DNA of 64,000 nucleotides from Xanthomonas euvesicatoria pv. euvesicatoria (lineage in GTDB: Bacteria; Pseudomonadota; Gammaproteobacteria; Xanthomonadales; Xanthomonadaceae). The notes beneath the pieces were generated by a model that saw nothing but the letters and a program-made list of their open reading frames with translations, did no database searches and was not told the DNA's origin. This document shows positions 18,326 through 27,295 of this stretch, piece by piece. Numbering within the stretch: the first letter of the stretch is position 1; every line of letters begins with the position of its first letter. The DNA lies in assembly GCF_020880415.1 (NCBI RefSeq), contig NZ_JAJIUJ010000119.1:310001-374000 (forward strand), written 5' to 3'. A program made the translations under genes and the position numbers.

Positions 18326-18733
18326 GCGCCGCGGTGGATTCCGAGTGCCCGCCTGTTTCACCGCCGCCGCGGGTCCGTGCGTTTCAGGTGCCGCGTGGTT
18401 TTGCTCTGTGGGTTGCTGCAGCTGTCCGCGCCGCAGGAGATTTCGAGCGCCCTTCTGTTTCACCGCCGCCGCGGGTCCGTGCGTTTCAGGTGCCGCGTGG
18501 CTTTGCTCTGTGGGTTGCTGCAGCTGTCCGCGCCGCAGGAGATTGCGAGCGCCCGTCTGTTTCACCGCCGCCGCGGGTCTGTGCGTTTCAGGTGCCGCGT
18601 GGTTTTGCTCTGTGGGTTGCTGCAGCTGTCCGCGCCGCAGGAGATTGCGAGCGCCTGTCTGTTTCACCGCCGCCGCGGGTCCGTGCGTTTCAGGTGCCGC
18701 GTGGTTTTGCTCTGTGGGTTGCGGCAGCTGTCC
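18326..18733. repeat. Four tandem 102-bp units overlapping the 3' end of hrpB
   Basis: Units at 18326-18427, 18428-18529, 18530-18631 and 18632-18733, each running from GCGCCGC to CAGCTGTCC. Units 2 and 3 are almost identical, unit 1 is the most diverged at its left end, and unit 4 contains the last 44 bases of hrpB with its stop codon. Units 1-3 therefore repeat the hrpB tail plus about 58 bases of downstream DNA. Because 102 is a multiple of three, several frames remain open across the array. Confidence 0.95.
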
Positions 18734-21191
18734 AGGGATCGTCCGGCCACGGATGCCTCGGATACCTCCCCTTCATCTCTTTTTTAACGTCCGGATACGT
18801 ATTCGCCCAGAAACTCTTCAAGTCCTGGGTCACCTGCAACGGCCGCCCGCCGGGCGACAGCAGGTGCAAGGTCAACCGGATACGGCCGTCGGCGATGCGT
18901 GGGGTTTCGGCCAGGCCGAACAGTTCCTGCAGTTTGACCGCCAGCACCGGCGGTAGCGGTTGGCCGGCGTGGTCGAGGGCATAGCTGATGGGGCGCTCCA
19001 TGCCGGAGGGCACGCTGATGCGGGTGGGCGCATGGCGGTCGATCCACTGGCGGCGCTCCCAGGGCAGCGCGCTCTTCAGTGCTTCGCCCAGGCTGGCCTC
19101 ATCCAGCGCGTCCAGGCGGGTCTTGCCGGCGAAGGCCGGGCGTAGCCAGGTGTCCAGCGTCTCCAGCAGTGTGGCATCGGAGAGATCGGGCAGCGCCAGC
19201 TCGGGCATCCATCTCTGCAGCGACTGCACGCGGGCGCGCCACTGCTGCAGGTTTTCTGTCCAAGGCAGGGCGTCCAGGCCGAGTTGACGCACTGCGTCGG
19301 TGAGCGCGGCTGCGGCGTGTGCCGGGTCGACGCGGCCGGCCGGGCGGCTGTCGAGCACGATGCGGTCGAAGCTGGATTGGCGGCGGGCGACCAGGGCCCG
19401 TTTGTCCGCGTCCCACTGCACCACGTCCTGCTGCACGAAGCGCTCAGGCAGGCTGCGACGCAGGTAGGCTTCATCCACCGGCGCGGCGCGCAGCAACAGC
19501 GCATCCTTGGCTTCATAGCGCAGTTCGCTGGCCACCAGCCACGGTTCGCCGCGCAGATCGCTATGGTCGAACAGGCGCGCGCTGCGGCCGTTGGCGAGCA
19601 GGTAGCGCAGCGGGTCGGCCGGGTGGCGTGCGGCGATGCGATCGGGAAATGCGTGCGACAGCAGGTCGCCGAGCGCGTGCGCCTCCACGCTGGATGGCGG
19701 GGCGCTGTCGCAGCGCAGCCGGCGCCGCCATTGTTTGGCGGCGCTGTCGATGGCAGCCAGGCCGCCACGATCGGCGTCGGCCGCGCTGCGGCCCTGACGA
19801 AATGCCGCCAGCGCCCGCCAACGCGCGGCCAGCCCATCGCCACCCTGGCGCAGCGGATCGCGCGCTTCCAGCAACGCGGCCAGGTCGCAGGCCAGCGCCA
19901 CACGCGGCGCATCGCCGGCCTGCGCCAGCATCGCCGCCAGGCGTGGATGCGTGCCCAGCGCGAGCATGCGCCGGCCGAGCGTGGTGATGCCGCCGCTTGC
20001 GGTGAGCGCGCCCAGCCGCCGCAGCAGCTCGCGCGCGGCGGCCAGTGCGCCACTGGGCGGCGCATCGACAAAGCGCAGCGCGCTGCTGCCCCAGGCGGCC
20101 AGTTCCAGCGCCAGGCCGGCCAGTTCCACCTGGGTGATCTCGGCACGGCGCTGCGGTTCCAGCCGTTGCGACTGCGGCCACAGCCGGTAGGCCCAGCCGC
20201 TGGCGACACGCCCGGCGCGGCCGGCGCGCTGTTCGGCCGAAGCCTGCGCAATGGCGGCCACGTCCAGCCGCGAAAACCCGCTGTTGGGGTCGTAATGCGG
20301 CTCGCGCGCCAGCCCGCTGTCGATCACTACGCGCACGCCGGGCAAGGTGACCGAAGATTCGGCCACGTTGGTGGCCAGCACCACGCGGCGGCGGCCTTGC
20401 GGGTCGGGCTGCAGTACCTGGCTTTGCGCCTCCACCGACAGCTCGCCGTGCAGCGGCAGCACCTGCACCGCCGGATCCAGCGCATCCTGCAGTGCGCGAT
20501 GCACCCGCGCGATCTCGCGCTGGCCGGGCAAAAACACCAGCACGTCGCCGGGATGCGTGGACAACGCGTGCTCCACCGCGCGCCGCGTCTGCGGCTCCAG
20601 CGCTTCGTCGCGGCGCGCCGGAAAGTGCGCAATCTCCACCGGGAAACTGCGCCCGGCACTGCTCAGCCGCGGCGCTTCCAGAAAGCCGGCCAGGCGTTCG
20701 CCATCGAGCGTGGCCGACATCGCCACGATGCGTAGGTCATCGCGCACCTGCGCCTGCACATCCAGCGCCAGCGCCAGACCCAGGTCGCCGGCCAGATGGC
20801 GTTCGTGGAATTCGTCGAACAGCAGCGCGCCGACGCTTTCCAGCATGGGGTCGTCCTGGATCAGCCGGGTCAGGATGCCTTCGGTGACGACTTCGATGCG
20901 GGTGCGCGCGGAGGTCTTGTTCTCGAAGCGGATGCGGTACCCCACCGTTTCGCCGACCGGCTCGCCGAGCTGGCGCGCCATGAACTGCGCCGCGCTGCGG
21001 GCCGCCACGCGGCGCGGTTCGAGCATCACGATTCTGCGGCCGGCCAGCCACGGCGCGTCCAGCAACGCCAGCGGCACCTGGGTGGTCTTGCCGGCGCCGG
21101 GCGGGGCTTCCAGCACCAGCCGCGGATGCGCAGCGAGACTGTCGCGAATTTGCGGCAACAACGGGGAGATCGGAAAAGCAGGGTCGGTCAT
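18690..21191 (-). CDS. hrpB: ATP-dependent RNA helicase HrpB (DEAH box)
   Basis: 833 residues. Motif I is APPGAGKTTQVPLALL, motif II is LLFDEFHERHL (DEFH variant as in HrpB), motif III is MSATLDG, motif VI is QRAGRAGR. The long C-terminal HrpB domain ends GRYPRHPWPDD. HrpB proteins are DExH RNA helicases of poorly known role, unrelated to hrp secretion regulators in spite of the name. The start at 21191 gives the usual family N-terminus; 109 extra upstream codons look non-coding. The last 13 codons lie in the tandem array, and the stop codon is copied in each downstream unit. Confidence 0.93.
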   Translation of the reverse strand: MTDPAFPISPLLPQIRDSLAAHPRLVLEAPPGAGKTTQVPLALLDAPWLAGRRIVMLEPRRVAARSAAQFMARQLGEPVGETVGYRIRFENKTSARTRIEVVTEGILTRLIQDDPMLESVGALLFDEFHERHLAGDLGLALALDVQAQVRDDLRIVAMSATLDGERLAGFLEAPRLSSAGRSFPVEIAHFPARRDEALEPQTRRAVEHALSTHPGDVLVFLPGQREIARVHRALQDALDPAVQVLPLHGELSVEAQSQVLQPDPQGRRRVVLATNVAESSVTLPGVRVVIDSGLAREPHYDPNSGFSRLDVAAIAQASAEQRAGRAGRVASGWAYRLWPQSQRLEPQRRAEITQVELAGLALELAAWGSSALRFVDAPPSGALAAARELLRRLGALTASGGITTLGRRMLALGTHPRLAAMLAQAGDAPRVALACDLAALLEARDPLRQGGDGLAARWRALAAFRQGRSAADADRGGLAAIDSAAKQWRRRLRCDSAPPSSVEAHALGDLLSHAFPDRIAARHPADPLRYLLANGRSARLFDHSDLRGEPWLVASELRYEAKDALLLRAAPVDEAYLRRSLPERFVQQDVVQWDADKRALVARRQSSFDRIVLDSRPAGRVDPAHAAAALTDAVRQLGLDALPWTENLQQWRARVQSLQRWMPELALPDLSDATLLETLDTWLRPAFAGKTRLDALDEASLGEALKSALPWERRQWIDRHAPTRISVPSGMERPISYALDHAGQPLPPVLAVKLQELFGLAETPRIADGRIRLTLHLLSPGGRPLQVTQDLKSFWANTYPDVKKEMKGRYPRHPWPDDPWTAAATHRAKPRGT

Positions 21192-21422
21192 GCGCGGGAA
21201 GGATACGTTTCTGCTGCATAGAGTGCGACAGAGACCTGTGCGCAACTGCCGGCAGCCCGCTGCGTTCCGGCTCACCACGATACAGCGCACGAAACGCTCC
21301 ACGCTGCAGCGAAACATCGGGTGCGAGAGACGTAATCGCAGCGCTAAATCGGAAATCCCCGTATCCCACTTGGTCAAGGTCTTTCCACAATCGGCAGGCC
21401 ACTCCGCCAATCCAGAGACGCT

Positions 21423-21707
21423 ATGAACGACTACGGTTCTTATCGCTACCTGCCTGCCGATGGTTGGTACGCTACCTATCCCCAAGTGACCGATACCGAC
21501 CAGGTGCGCGTCTTCCAACGTGTGGCGCTATGGCGGGTTGCCCCGCACGGTACCATCGTGGGTCTGATCTCCTCGCCCGACGGCGACCAGGAGGACATCG
21601 AGTCGCAGCTTCTCAGTGCCCCGCGCGGACAAGGCGTCCACTACATCCACATGGATGATATGACCGAACAAGAACGCGAGCAGATCCGCAACAGACGTTT
21701 CAGCTGA
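21423..21707 (+). CDS. Small hypothetical protein
   Basis: 94 residues rich in Tyr, Asp and Gln, no signal peptide, no membrane segment and no domain I recognise. It is divergent from hrpB. Its ATG has a GAGACG-type weak ribosome-binding site. Codon use fits the chromosome and the acidic C-terminal helix (MTEQEREQIRNRRFS) is protein-like, so I consider it real. Confidence 0.55.
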   Translation: MNDYGSYRYLPADGWYATYPQVTDTDQVRVFQRVALWRVAPHGTIVGLISSPDGDQEDIESQLLSAPRGQGVHYIHMDDMTEQEREQIRNRRFS

Positions 21708-21883
21708 TCGCACCTGCTGCGTTTTGGGCGCCGTCACGCGTGATCTGACGACGACGGTACGGATGGCGCATGGCCATTCGTACCGTGGTGGCGATTTAGA
21801 GCGTGCGTGCGGTTCTCATGCTCTTGCGCCGAAAAAGGGCATCCGCTGGACAAGCGCCAGCGGCCAAGCGCGTGCGCTGAAGA

Positions 21884-22357
21884 TCATCCCGCTTCGCGCA
21901 TCCGGGCGGTCAGGCCCTTGAGGAAGGCGCGCAGCAGCTGGTCGCCGCAGGGGCGGAAATTCTTGTGGCCGGGTTGGCGAAACAGTGCGGAGAGTTCCGG
22001 CTTGGACAGCGGGAAACCGGCGCTGGCGAAGATGGCGTGCATGTCGACGTCCTTCAATTCGAAGGCCACGCGCAGCTTCTTCAACACCAGGTTGTTGCCG
22101 ACGCGGGTTTCCAGCGGGCGTGGCGGCTGGCTCTCGTCGCGGCCGCGGAAGCGCAGCACCAGGCCGTCGAGAAAACGCGCCAGCATCGCATCGGTGCAGG
22201 GCTCAAAGCCCGGCTCGTCTTCCTTCTTCAGCCAGGCCTGTACCTGCGGCTTGTCGAGCGCGAACTCGGGGTCGGCCAGGTGGGTGATGTCCACCACCTT
22301 GTCGTCGCTGAGGTCGAGCATATAGCGTATGCTGCGCAGTACATCGTTGTGGATCAT
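21884..22357 (-). CDS. DUF1456 family protein (YehS-like)
   Basis: 157 residues made of two copies of the DUF1456 unit. Each has a helical N-part (IHNDVLRSIRYMLDLSDD; NNLVLKKLRVAFELKD), then an acidic loop and a segment ending in FLDGL or FLKGL. This internal duplication is the family hallmark. Cytosolic, function unknown. It is separate from the urate operon, whose last gene ends 167 bases upstream. Confidence 0.85.
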   Translation of the reverse strand: MIHNDVLRSIRYMLDLSDDKVVDITHLADPEFALDKPQVQAWLKKEDEPGFEPCTDAMLARFLDGLVLRFRGRDESQPPRPLETRVGNNLVLKKLRVAFELKDVDMHAIFASAGFPLSKPELSALFRQPGHKNFRPCGDQLLRAFLKGLTARMREAG

Positions 22358-22524
22358 GACCGTTCCGGTGCCCCGGCCTGTCGCCGGAAAGCGGCCATTC
22401 TACGGGGCTTGAGTGAAACCGGTCTGACACCGTGCGCAGGGGGTCATGCGCACCGGCAGCGATGGAAGCGCAGGCCGTCGTGCAGACGGGCCCGAATTGC
22501 CTGCACTGCGGCACGACGCAGCGC

Positions 22525-22857
22525 TCAGCTGCCGCGATAGGTGGAGTACCCGTACGGGGACAGCAGCAGCGGGACATGGTAGTGGCCGTCGTCGGCGATG
22601 CCGAAGGCGATCGGGATGCAGTCCAGGAACGGTGGATCGGCCAGCGCCATGCCGGTTGCCTGCCAATAGCGGGCGAGGTCGAATTCCAGCCGGTAGCGGC
22701 CGGGTTGCAGCGCGAGCGCGGCCAGGTCCGGGCAGCGGCCGTCGGGATTGGTGACACCCTCGAAGTGCAGCGTCTCGCCGGCGAACAGCCGCAGCGGCAC
22801 GCCCGCGGCGGGGCGGCCGCTGGCGGTGTCCAGCACGTGCGTGGACAGCGTGCTCAT
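22525..22857 (-). CDS. uraH: 5-hydroxyisourate hydrolase
   Basis: 110 residues, transthyretin-like fold. STHVLDTASGRPA carries the catalytic His, and the chain ends in YRGS, the diagnostic C-terminal tetrapeptide of HIU hydrolases that separates them from transthyretin. It converts 5-hydroxyisourate, the product of the urate hydroxylase encoded just upstream, to OHCU. It is the last gene of a seven-gene operon and its ATG overlaps the hpyO stop by four bases (ATGA). The short start at 22857 is the standard family N-terminus. Confidence 0.95.
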   Translation of the reverse strand: MSTLSTHVLDTASGRPAAGVPLRLFAGETLHFEGVTNPDGRCPDLAALALQPGRYRLEFDLARYWQATGMALADPPFLDCIPIAFGIADDGHYHVPLLLSPYGYSTYRGS

Positions 22858-24275
22858 GCCACTGCCTGGGTGGGTTGCGGCCATTGGCCGACGAATTCGG
22901 GTTGGTCGTAGGCCAGGTAGCTGTCGACGATGGCCTGGCGGTCGTCCAGGAACAACTGGTCGGCCACTGCGCGGGCCAGCCGCGGCAGCGCCACCTTCAG
23001 CCCGGACAGCGCGGCGGCCGATGGGCCGTGATTGATCAGCGCCGAATAGTTGAAGGCGAACAACCCGTGCAGCAGCGCGGCATCGTCAGGCGTGCGTGGC
23101 AGCAGTTCGAAGCCAGGTCCCAGATAGGGGTGTGCGTCCAGCACCGGATTGGCCTGGCCCGGCGGTGGCCGATAGCGGTCGCCCCAGCAGGCGATGCGCC
23201 CGGACAGCGCAGCCAGTTCCGGACGCAGCTGCGGATCGGTGACCAGGCCGGTGGCGATGGCAAGGAAATCGAAGCGGTGTTCGCGCTGCGGCGTGCGCAC
23301 GACGATCTCGCCATCGCGTTCGGCCACGTCCAGCCACGGCGCGCCAAGATGCAGCGCGAAGCCGGCATGCGCACAGGCGCGCTGGAAGGTGTCGTTGGTG
23401 GGCGGTTGGTTGTGCGCGAAGAAGCTGGCCATCATCCGATACTTGTCTGCATCCGGCAGCGCCAGAAAACGCGGAATGATGCCGGCCTGTTCCATGTGCC
23501 GGAACGGATTGATGCGCGGCAATTCGCTACGCCGCACGAACACCTCGGCACTGGCGAGGCCTTGTTCGAGCGCAAAGCAGGCATTGTCGAAGGCCGAGGC
23601 GCCGCCGCCCAGAATGCCCACACGCTTGCCGGCCAGTGCGGCGAAATCGATCTGGCCGGACGTGTGCGCGTAGCGGTGCGCGGGCAGGGCGCGGCTGATC
23701 CACTCGGGCACCACCCACTGGCCCCCGCCCTGGATGCCGGTGGCCAGAATCAGTTTGCGCGTGAGCAGGGGGGCGCCCATCGCCAGATGCAGGCGATGGA
23801 TACCCGGTGCGAAGTCCGGCTCCACGCGGACCAGGCGGGTGGCGTTGCGCACCGGCAAGCGCAGCGTTGTGCGATACCAGCGCAGATAATCCATCCAGCG
23901 CGCGCGCGGAATCTTGTCCAGCGCATCCCATGCGGCGCTGCCGTACTGCGCCTCCCACCACGCGCGGAAGGTGAGCGATGGCACGCCCAGATCGATCGAG
24001 GTGATGTGCTTGGGCGTGCGCAAGGTCTGCATGCGCGCGTAGGTCACCCACGGACCTTCCTGGCCCGCCGGGTTTTCGTCGATCACCAGCAGGTTGTGCA
24101 CACGCTCGCGTTGCAGCGCGAACGCCGCCCCCAGGCCGCTCTGCCCGGCGCCGACGATGATGACGTCGTAGACGTGCCCGCTCGGATGCACGCGCGGTTG
24201 CACCCAGGCATCGCCGCCGTGGGCCAGGCATTGCAGGTCGTGGGCGAGGGTACGTTCGAGGTGGGCCAGGCTCAT
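22854..24275 (-). CDS. hpyO: FAD-dependent urate hydroxylase (HpyO type)
   Basis: 473 residues. A dinucleotide-binding motif IIVGAGQSGLGAAFAL lies at 39-54 and a second GILGGGASAFDNA in the middle of the chain. This layout resembles N-hydroxylating and other class B flavin monooxygenases rather than HpxO. In Xanthomonas a non-homologous urate hydroxylase of this kind has been described as HpyO. The position between uraD and uraH, with four-base overlaps on both sides, supports oxidation of urate to 5-hydroxyisourate. No uricase (UOX) or HpxO is present in the window. The assignment would weaken if the enzyme lacked urate activity. Confidence 0.82.
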   Translation of the reverse strand: MSLAHLERTLAHDLQCLAHGGDAWVQPRVHPSGHVYDVIIVGAGQSGLGAAFALQRERVHNLLVIDENPAGQEGPWVTYARMQTLRTPKHITSIDLGVPSLTFRAWWEAQYGSAAWDALDKIPRARWMDYLRWYRTTLRLPVRNATRLVRVEPDFAPGIHRLHLAMGAPLLTRKLILATGIQGGGQWVVPEWISRALPAHRYAHTSGQIDFAALAGKRVGILGGGASAFDNACFALEQGLASAEVFVRRSELPRINPFRHMEQAGIIPRFLALPDADKYRMMASFFAHNQPPTNDTFQRACAHAGFALHLGAPWLDVAERDGEIVVRTPQREHRFDFLAIATGLVTDPQLRPELAALSGRIACWGDRYRPPPGQANPVLDAHPYLGPGFELLPRTPDDAALLHGLFAFNYSALINHGPSAAALSGLKVALPRLARAVADQLFLDDRQAIVDSYLAYDQPEFVGQWPQPTQAVA

Positions 24276-24763
24276 GGCAGTGCCTCCAGGCGCAGGTGAA
24301 CGATCTTGCCGATTTCGGCGATGGCGGTGGCGATCTCTGCATTGCGCGCGGCCTCCAGCCGCTGCGCCAGCGCGGCCAGAATGCCGGCCTTGTCGTGCAG
24401 CCGCACGCAGATCACGAACGGAAATCCGAAACGGTGGCGATAGGCCTGATTGAGCGCGTGGAAGCGCTTGAATTCGTCCTCGCTGAGCCGGTCCAGCCCG
24501 GCCGAAGCCTGCTCCGCGGCCGATGCTTCGGTGAGCGTGCGGTCGATCGCGGCCTTGCCGGCCAGCTCTGGGTGGGCGCGGATCAGTGCGACCTGATCTT
24601 GCGGCGATGCGTCGTAGACGACCTGCATCAGGCCGTGATGCACATCGGCCAACGGCCGCCGCCGCAGCGCACGTTCAACCACCCACGGCGAGTGCTCGAA
24701 CAGGTCGCGGTAGCGCGCCAGGAAGGCGGCATCGTCCAGCGCGGGGTCGTCGACCACGCTCAT
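24272..24763 (-). CDS. uraD: OHCU decarboxylase
   Basis: 163 residues, all-helical. The signature RAHPELAGK carries the catalytic His64, and FGFPFVICV is the conserved segment near the active site. It decarboxylates 2-oxo-4-hydroxy-4-carboxy-5-ureidoimidazoline to S-allantoin. The start overlaps the hpxZ stop by four bases and the end overlaps hpyO by four. Confidence 0.95.
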   Translation of the reverse strand: MSVVDDPALDDAAFLARYRDLFEHSPWVVERALRRRPLADVHHGLMQVVYDASPQDQVALIRAHPELAGKAAIDRTLTEASAAEQASAGLDRLSEDEFKRFHALNQAYRHRFGFPFVICVRLHDKAGILAALAQRLEAARNAEIATAIAEIGKIVHLRLEALP

Positions 24764-25155
24764 GCGTGCGTGCCTTGCAACGAGACATGCGCAGCCACCA
24801 CTTTCCAGCCGTCGGCAAAGCGCACCCAGCTCTGGCTTTGCCGCCCGCGTGCGCTGCTGCCCTCGCGAATGAACTCTGCGTGCGTAGTGGCAAAGTCATG
24901 CCCGAAGCCGTGTACCTGCACATGTGCGAGCTGGCGTTGCGGCGAACCACCGCGGCCGCTGCGAAATGCGCGGATCGCATCGATGCCGTACAACACTTCG
25001 CCCACGCCATAGCGCACCGTGCTGGGCGCTGCATGAAACAGCGCATCCATCGCCGCGATGTCGTCGCGCATCAGCGCGGTTTCGTAGGCATGGAAGGCGG
25101 CCGTCACTTGCGCGATCACCTCGGGCAGATCGATCCGGGAGGCGGCAATGCTCAT
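24760..25155 (-). CDS. hpxZ: HpxZ-like protein (DUF3225, NTF2 fold)
   Basis: 131 residues with the cystatin/NTF2-like pattern AFHAYETALMRDDIAAMDALFHAAPSTVRYGVGE (only part shown) and VRFADGWKVVAAHVS at the C-terminus. It matches the small DUF3225 proteins called HpxZ and linked to oxalurate catabolism in Klebsiella. Its precise role is unknown; it may bind or hydrolyse a ureido intermediate. The start at 25155 (not 25176) restores an ATGA overlap with puuE. Interestingly it sits in the urate operon, while hpxW and the atzE-type gene are in the second purine block. Confidence 0.75.
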   Translation of the reverse strand: MSIAASRIDLPEVIAQVTAAFHAYETALMRDDIAAMDALFHAAPSTVRYGVGEVLYGIDAIRAFRSGRGGSPQRQLAHVQVHGFGHDFATTHAEFIREGSSARGRQSQSWVRFADGWKVVAAHVSLQGTHA

Positions 25156-26042
25156 GCCGGGTGCACCTGCAGCCAATGGCGCGCAATATCGATGCGGCGC
25201 GCAATCCAGGCATCGCCGCTGGCCAGTACATGATCGACAAAGCGCGCCAGCGCCGCCGCGCGTGCCGGCTTGCCCACGATGCGCCCGTGCAGGCCGATCG
25301 AAAGCATGCGCCCGCCTTCGCTGCGCAATTGTTCGAAGCTGTCGCGCAGATAGCGGAAGAACGGCTCGCCATCGGCAAAGCCGTTATAGGCGACGAATTT
25401 CATATCGTTGGCATCCAGCGTGTACGGCACGATCAACTGCGCACGGCCGTGGCGGTGGTCGTAGTACGGCACATCGTCGGCGTAGCTGTCGGCGTCGTAG
25501 ACGAAGCCGCCTTCCTCGGCAATCAGGCGGGCGGTGTTGGGGCTGGTGCGCCCCTGATACCAACCCAGCGGGCGGCTGCCGGTGACGCGCGTATGCACGG
25601 CGATGGCCTGCGCGATATGCGCGCGTTCGGTGGCCTCGTCCACGTGTTGATAATCGATCCAGCGCAGACCGTGACTGGCGATTTCCCACTGGGCCGCCTG
25701 CATCGCGGCCACCGCATCCGGATTGGATGCCAAGGCCTGCGCCACCCCGAACACCGTCATGGGCACGTTGCGTGCAGTGAACAAGCGATGCAGCCGCCAG
25801 AAGCCGGCGCGGCTGCCGTATTCGTACAGGCTTTCCATAGCCATGGCGCGTGCGCCGGGGTGCGCGTGTGCACCGACCATTTCGGACAGGAACGCTTCGG
25901 ACCCGGCATCGCCATTGAGCACGCAGTTTTCTGCGCCTTCTTCGTAATTGATCACGAACTGCACTGCGATGCGCGCGCCGCCCGGCCATTGCGCCGCGGG
26001 CGGCGTGGCGCCATAGCCGAGCAGGTCGCGCGCAGCGTTCAT
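25152..26042 (-). CDS. puuE: Allantoinase PuuE (polysaccharide-deacetylase fold)
   Basis: 296 residues. It shows NYEEGAE, SLYEYGSRAGFWRLHR, WEIASHGLRWIDYQ and SIGLHGRIVGKPAR, all characteristic of the PuuE subgroup of the NodB fold, which hydrolyses allantoin to allantoate without the metal centre of amidohydrolase-type allantoinases. It lies fourth-from-last in the translational chain and follows the aminotransferase gene with an ATGA overlap. There is no other allantoinase in the window. Confidence 0.92.
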   Translation of the reverse strand: MNAARDLLGYGATPPAAQWPGGARIAVQFVINYEEGAENCVLNGDAGSEAFLSEMVGAHAHPGARAMAMESLYEYGSRAGFWRLHRLFTARNVPMTVFGVAQALASNPDAVAAMQAAQWEIASHGLRWIDYQHVDEATERAHIAQAIAVHTRVTGSRPLGWYQGRTSPNTARLIAEEGGFVYDADSYADDVPYYDHRHGRAQLIVPYTLDANDMKFVAYNGFADGEPFFRYLRDSFEQLRSEGGRMLSIGLHGRIVGKPARAAALARFVDHVLASGDAWIARRIDIARHWLQVHPA

Positions 26043-27295
26043 GCCTGCGCTTCCGCGTGCCAGGCGGCCAGTGCCGCTTCCACCGCCAGGCCGTGCGTGC
26101 AGGCATCACCTTCGGCGCGCAGTACCGCTTCCAGTGCGGCCAGGGTGATCAGCACCTTGTGCTTCATGGCGTTGTAGCCCATCGCGCCGATGCGCCAGAT
26201 CTTGCCCTGCAGCGGCCCGAACGCGGTGCCGATCTCGATCTCGAAATTCTCGCGCATGCGGCGGCGCACCGCCTCGCCGTCGATGCCAGGCGGAATCACC
26301 ACGCCGGTGACGTTGCGCATGCGATGCGCATCGTCGCCGAACACTTCCAGCCCCAACGCGCGGATACCTGCACTGACCGCGCGCCCGGCCGCCGCGTGGC
26401 GCGCGAAGCGTGCATCCAGGCCTTCCTGCAGGGCCACGCGTGCGCATTCGCGGGCGCCGTACAGCATGGTGGTGGCTTCGGTGTGGTGATTGAGGCGCTT
26501 GTCCGACCAGTAATCCATGATCATCGCCAGGTCGAAATAGTTCGAGGCGATGCGCGGGCCGCTGCCGTTGGCGATGTCGGCGCGCACGATGCCGCGTTCG
26601 ACATGGCGACGCGCGAAGATGGCCTCGGCCGCGCGCTCGGACACGGTGATCGGCGCCGAGCCGGACGGCCCGCCCAGGCATTTCTGCAAACCGCCGGTGA
26701 CCACGTCCACCTCCCAGCGGTCGCTGGCGACGGGCATGCCGCCGATGGTGGCGGTGGCGTCCACATAACTCAGCGCGCCAGCTGCGCGGCACAGCGCGCC
26801 GAGGCCATCGAGCGGCTGGGCCATGGTGGTGGAGGTGTCGCCGTGCACGGTGGCCACCAGCTTGGGCGCCACGCGCTCGATCGCCTCGGCAATCGCGCTC
26901 AGCGGCAGCACCTGGCCCCATGACGCATCCACCGTGTGGACCTCGGCGCCGAGGCGGCCCAGGATTTCGGTGAGCAACAGGCCGAAGCGGCCGAAGTTGA
27001 GCACCAGCACGCGCTCGCCCGGGCTGACCAGCGACACCAGCGCCGCTTCGATACCGGCGCGCGCGGTGCCATCGACCAGGAACGTCCAGCGGTTCTCGGT
27101 GCCGAACAACGGCCGATAGAGCGCCATCACCTCGTTCATGTAGGCGGTCATTTCCGGATCGAACTGCCCCAGCAGATCGGCGGCCATCGCACGCAGCACG
27201 CGCGGATGCGCATTGACCGGGCCCGGGCCCATCAACAGGCGCTGCGGGGGATCGAGTTCGCCAAAGGTGTGCAGCTGACGCAGATCAGGTGACAA
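26039..27295 (-). CDS. pucG: (S)-ureidoglycine--glyoxylate aminotransferase (PucG/UGXT-like)
   Basis: 418 residues of PLP-dependent class V aminotransferase fold. LLMGPGPVNAHPRVLRAM is at the N-terminus, VDATATIGGMPV holds the cofactor Asp, and TGGLQKCLGGPSGSAP contains the Schiff-base Lys. UGXT moves the amino group of ureidoglycine to glyoxylate, giving oxalurate and glycine. I place the start at a TTG (27295) because GGGAG lies 7 bases before it and the family begins at this point (LSPDLRQLHTFGELDPPQ). This makes an 11-base overlap with allC. An ATG further up at 27367 lies deep inside allC. Confidence 0.85.
   Translation of the reverse strand: MSPDLRQLHTFGELDPPQRLLMGPGPVNAHPRVLRAMAADLLGQFDPEMTAYMNEVMALYRPLFGTENRWTFLVDGTARAGIEAALVSLVSPGERVLVLNFGRFGLLLTEILGRLGAEVHTVDASWGQVLPLSAIAEAIERVAPKLVATVHGDTSTTMAQPLDGLGALCRAAGALSYVDATATIGGMPVASDRWEVDVVTGGLQKCLGGPSGSAPITVSERAAEAIFARRHVERGIVRADIANGSGPRIASNYFDLAMIMDYWSDKRLNHHTEATTMLYGARECARVALQEGLDARFARHAAAGRAVSAGIRALGLEVFGDDAHRMRNVTGVVIPPGIDGEAVRRRMRENFEIEIGTAFGPLQGKIWRIGAMGYNAMKHKVLITLAALEAVLRAEGDACTHGLAVEAALAAWHAEAQA

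Noticed and set aside
18317..18984. Repetitive open frames on both strands across the 102-bp array, encoding 34-residue repeats
   Set aside because: They are open only because the unit length is a multiple of three; no ribosome-binding sites, and they disagree with the hrpB reading of the same DNA.
19284..20735. 483-codon open frame on the plus strand
   Set aside because: Lies wholly antisense to hrpB, whose helicase motifs are complete; typical shadow frame in high-GC DNA.
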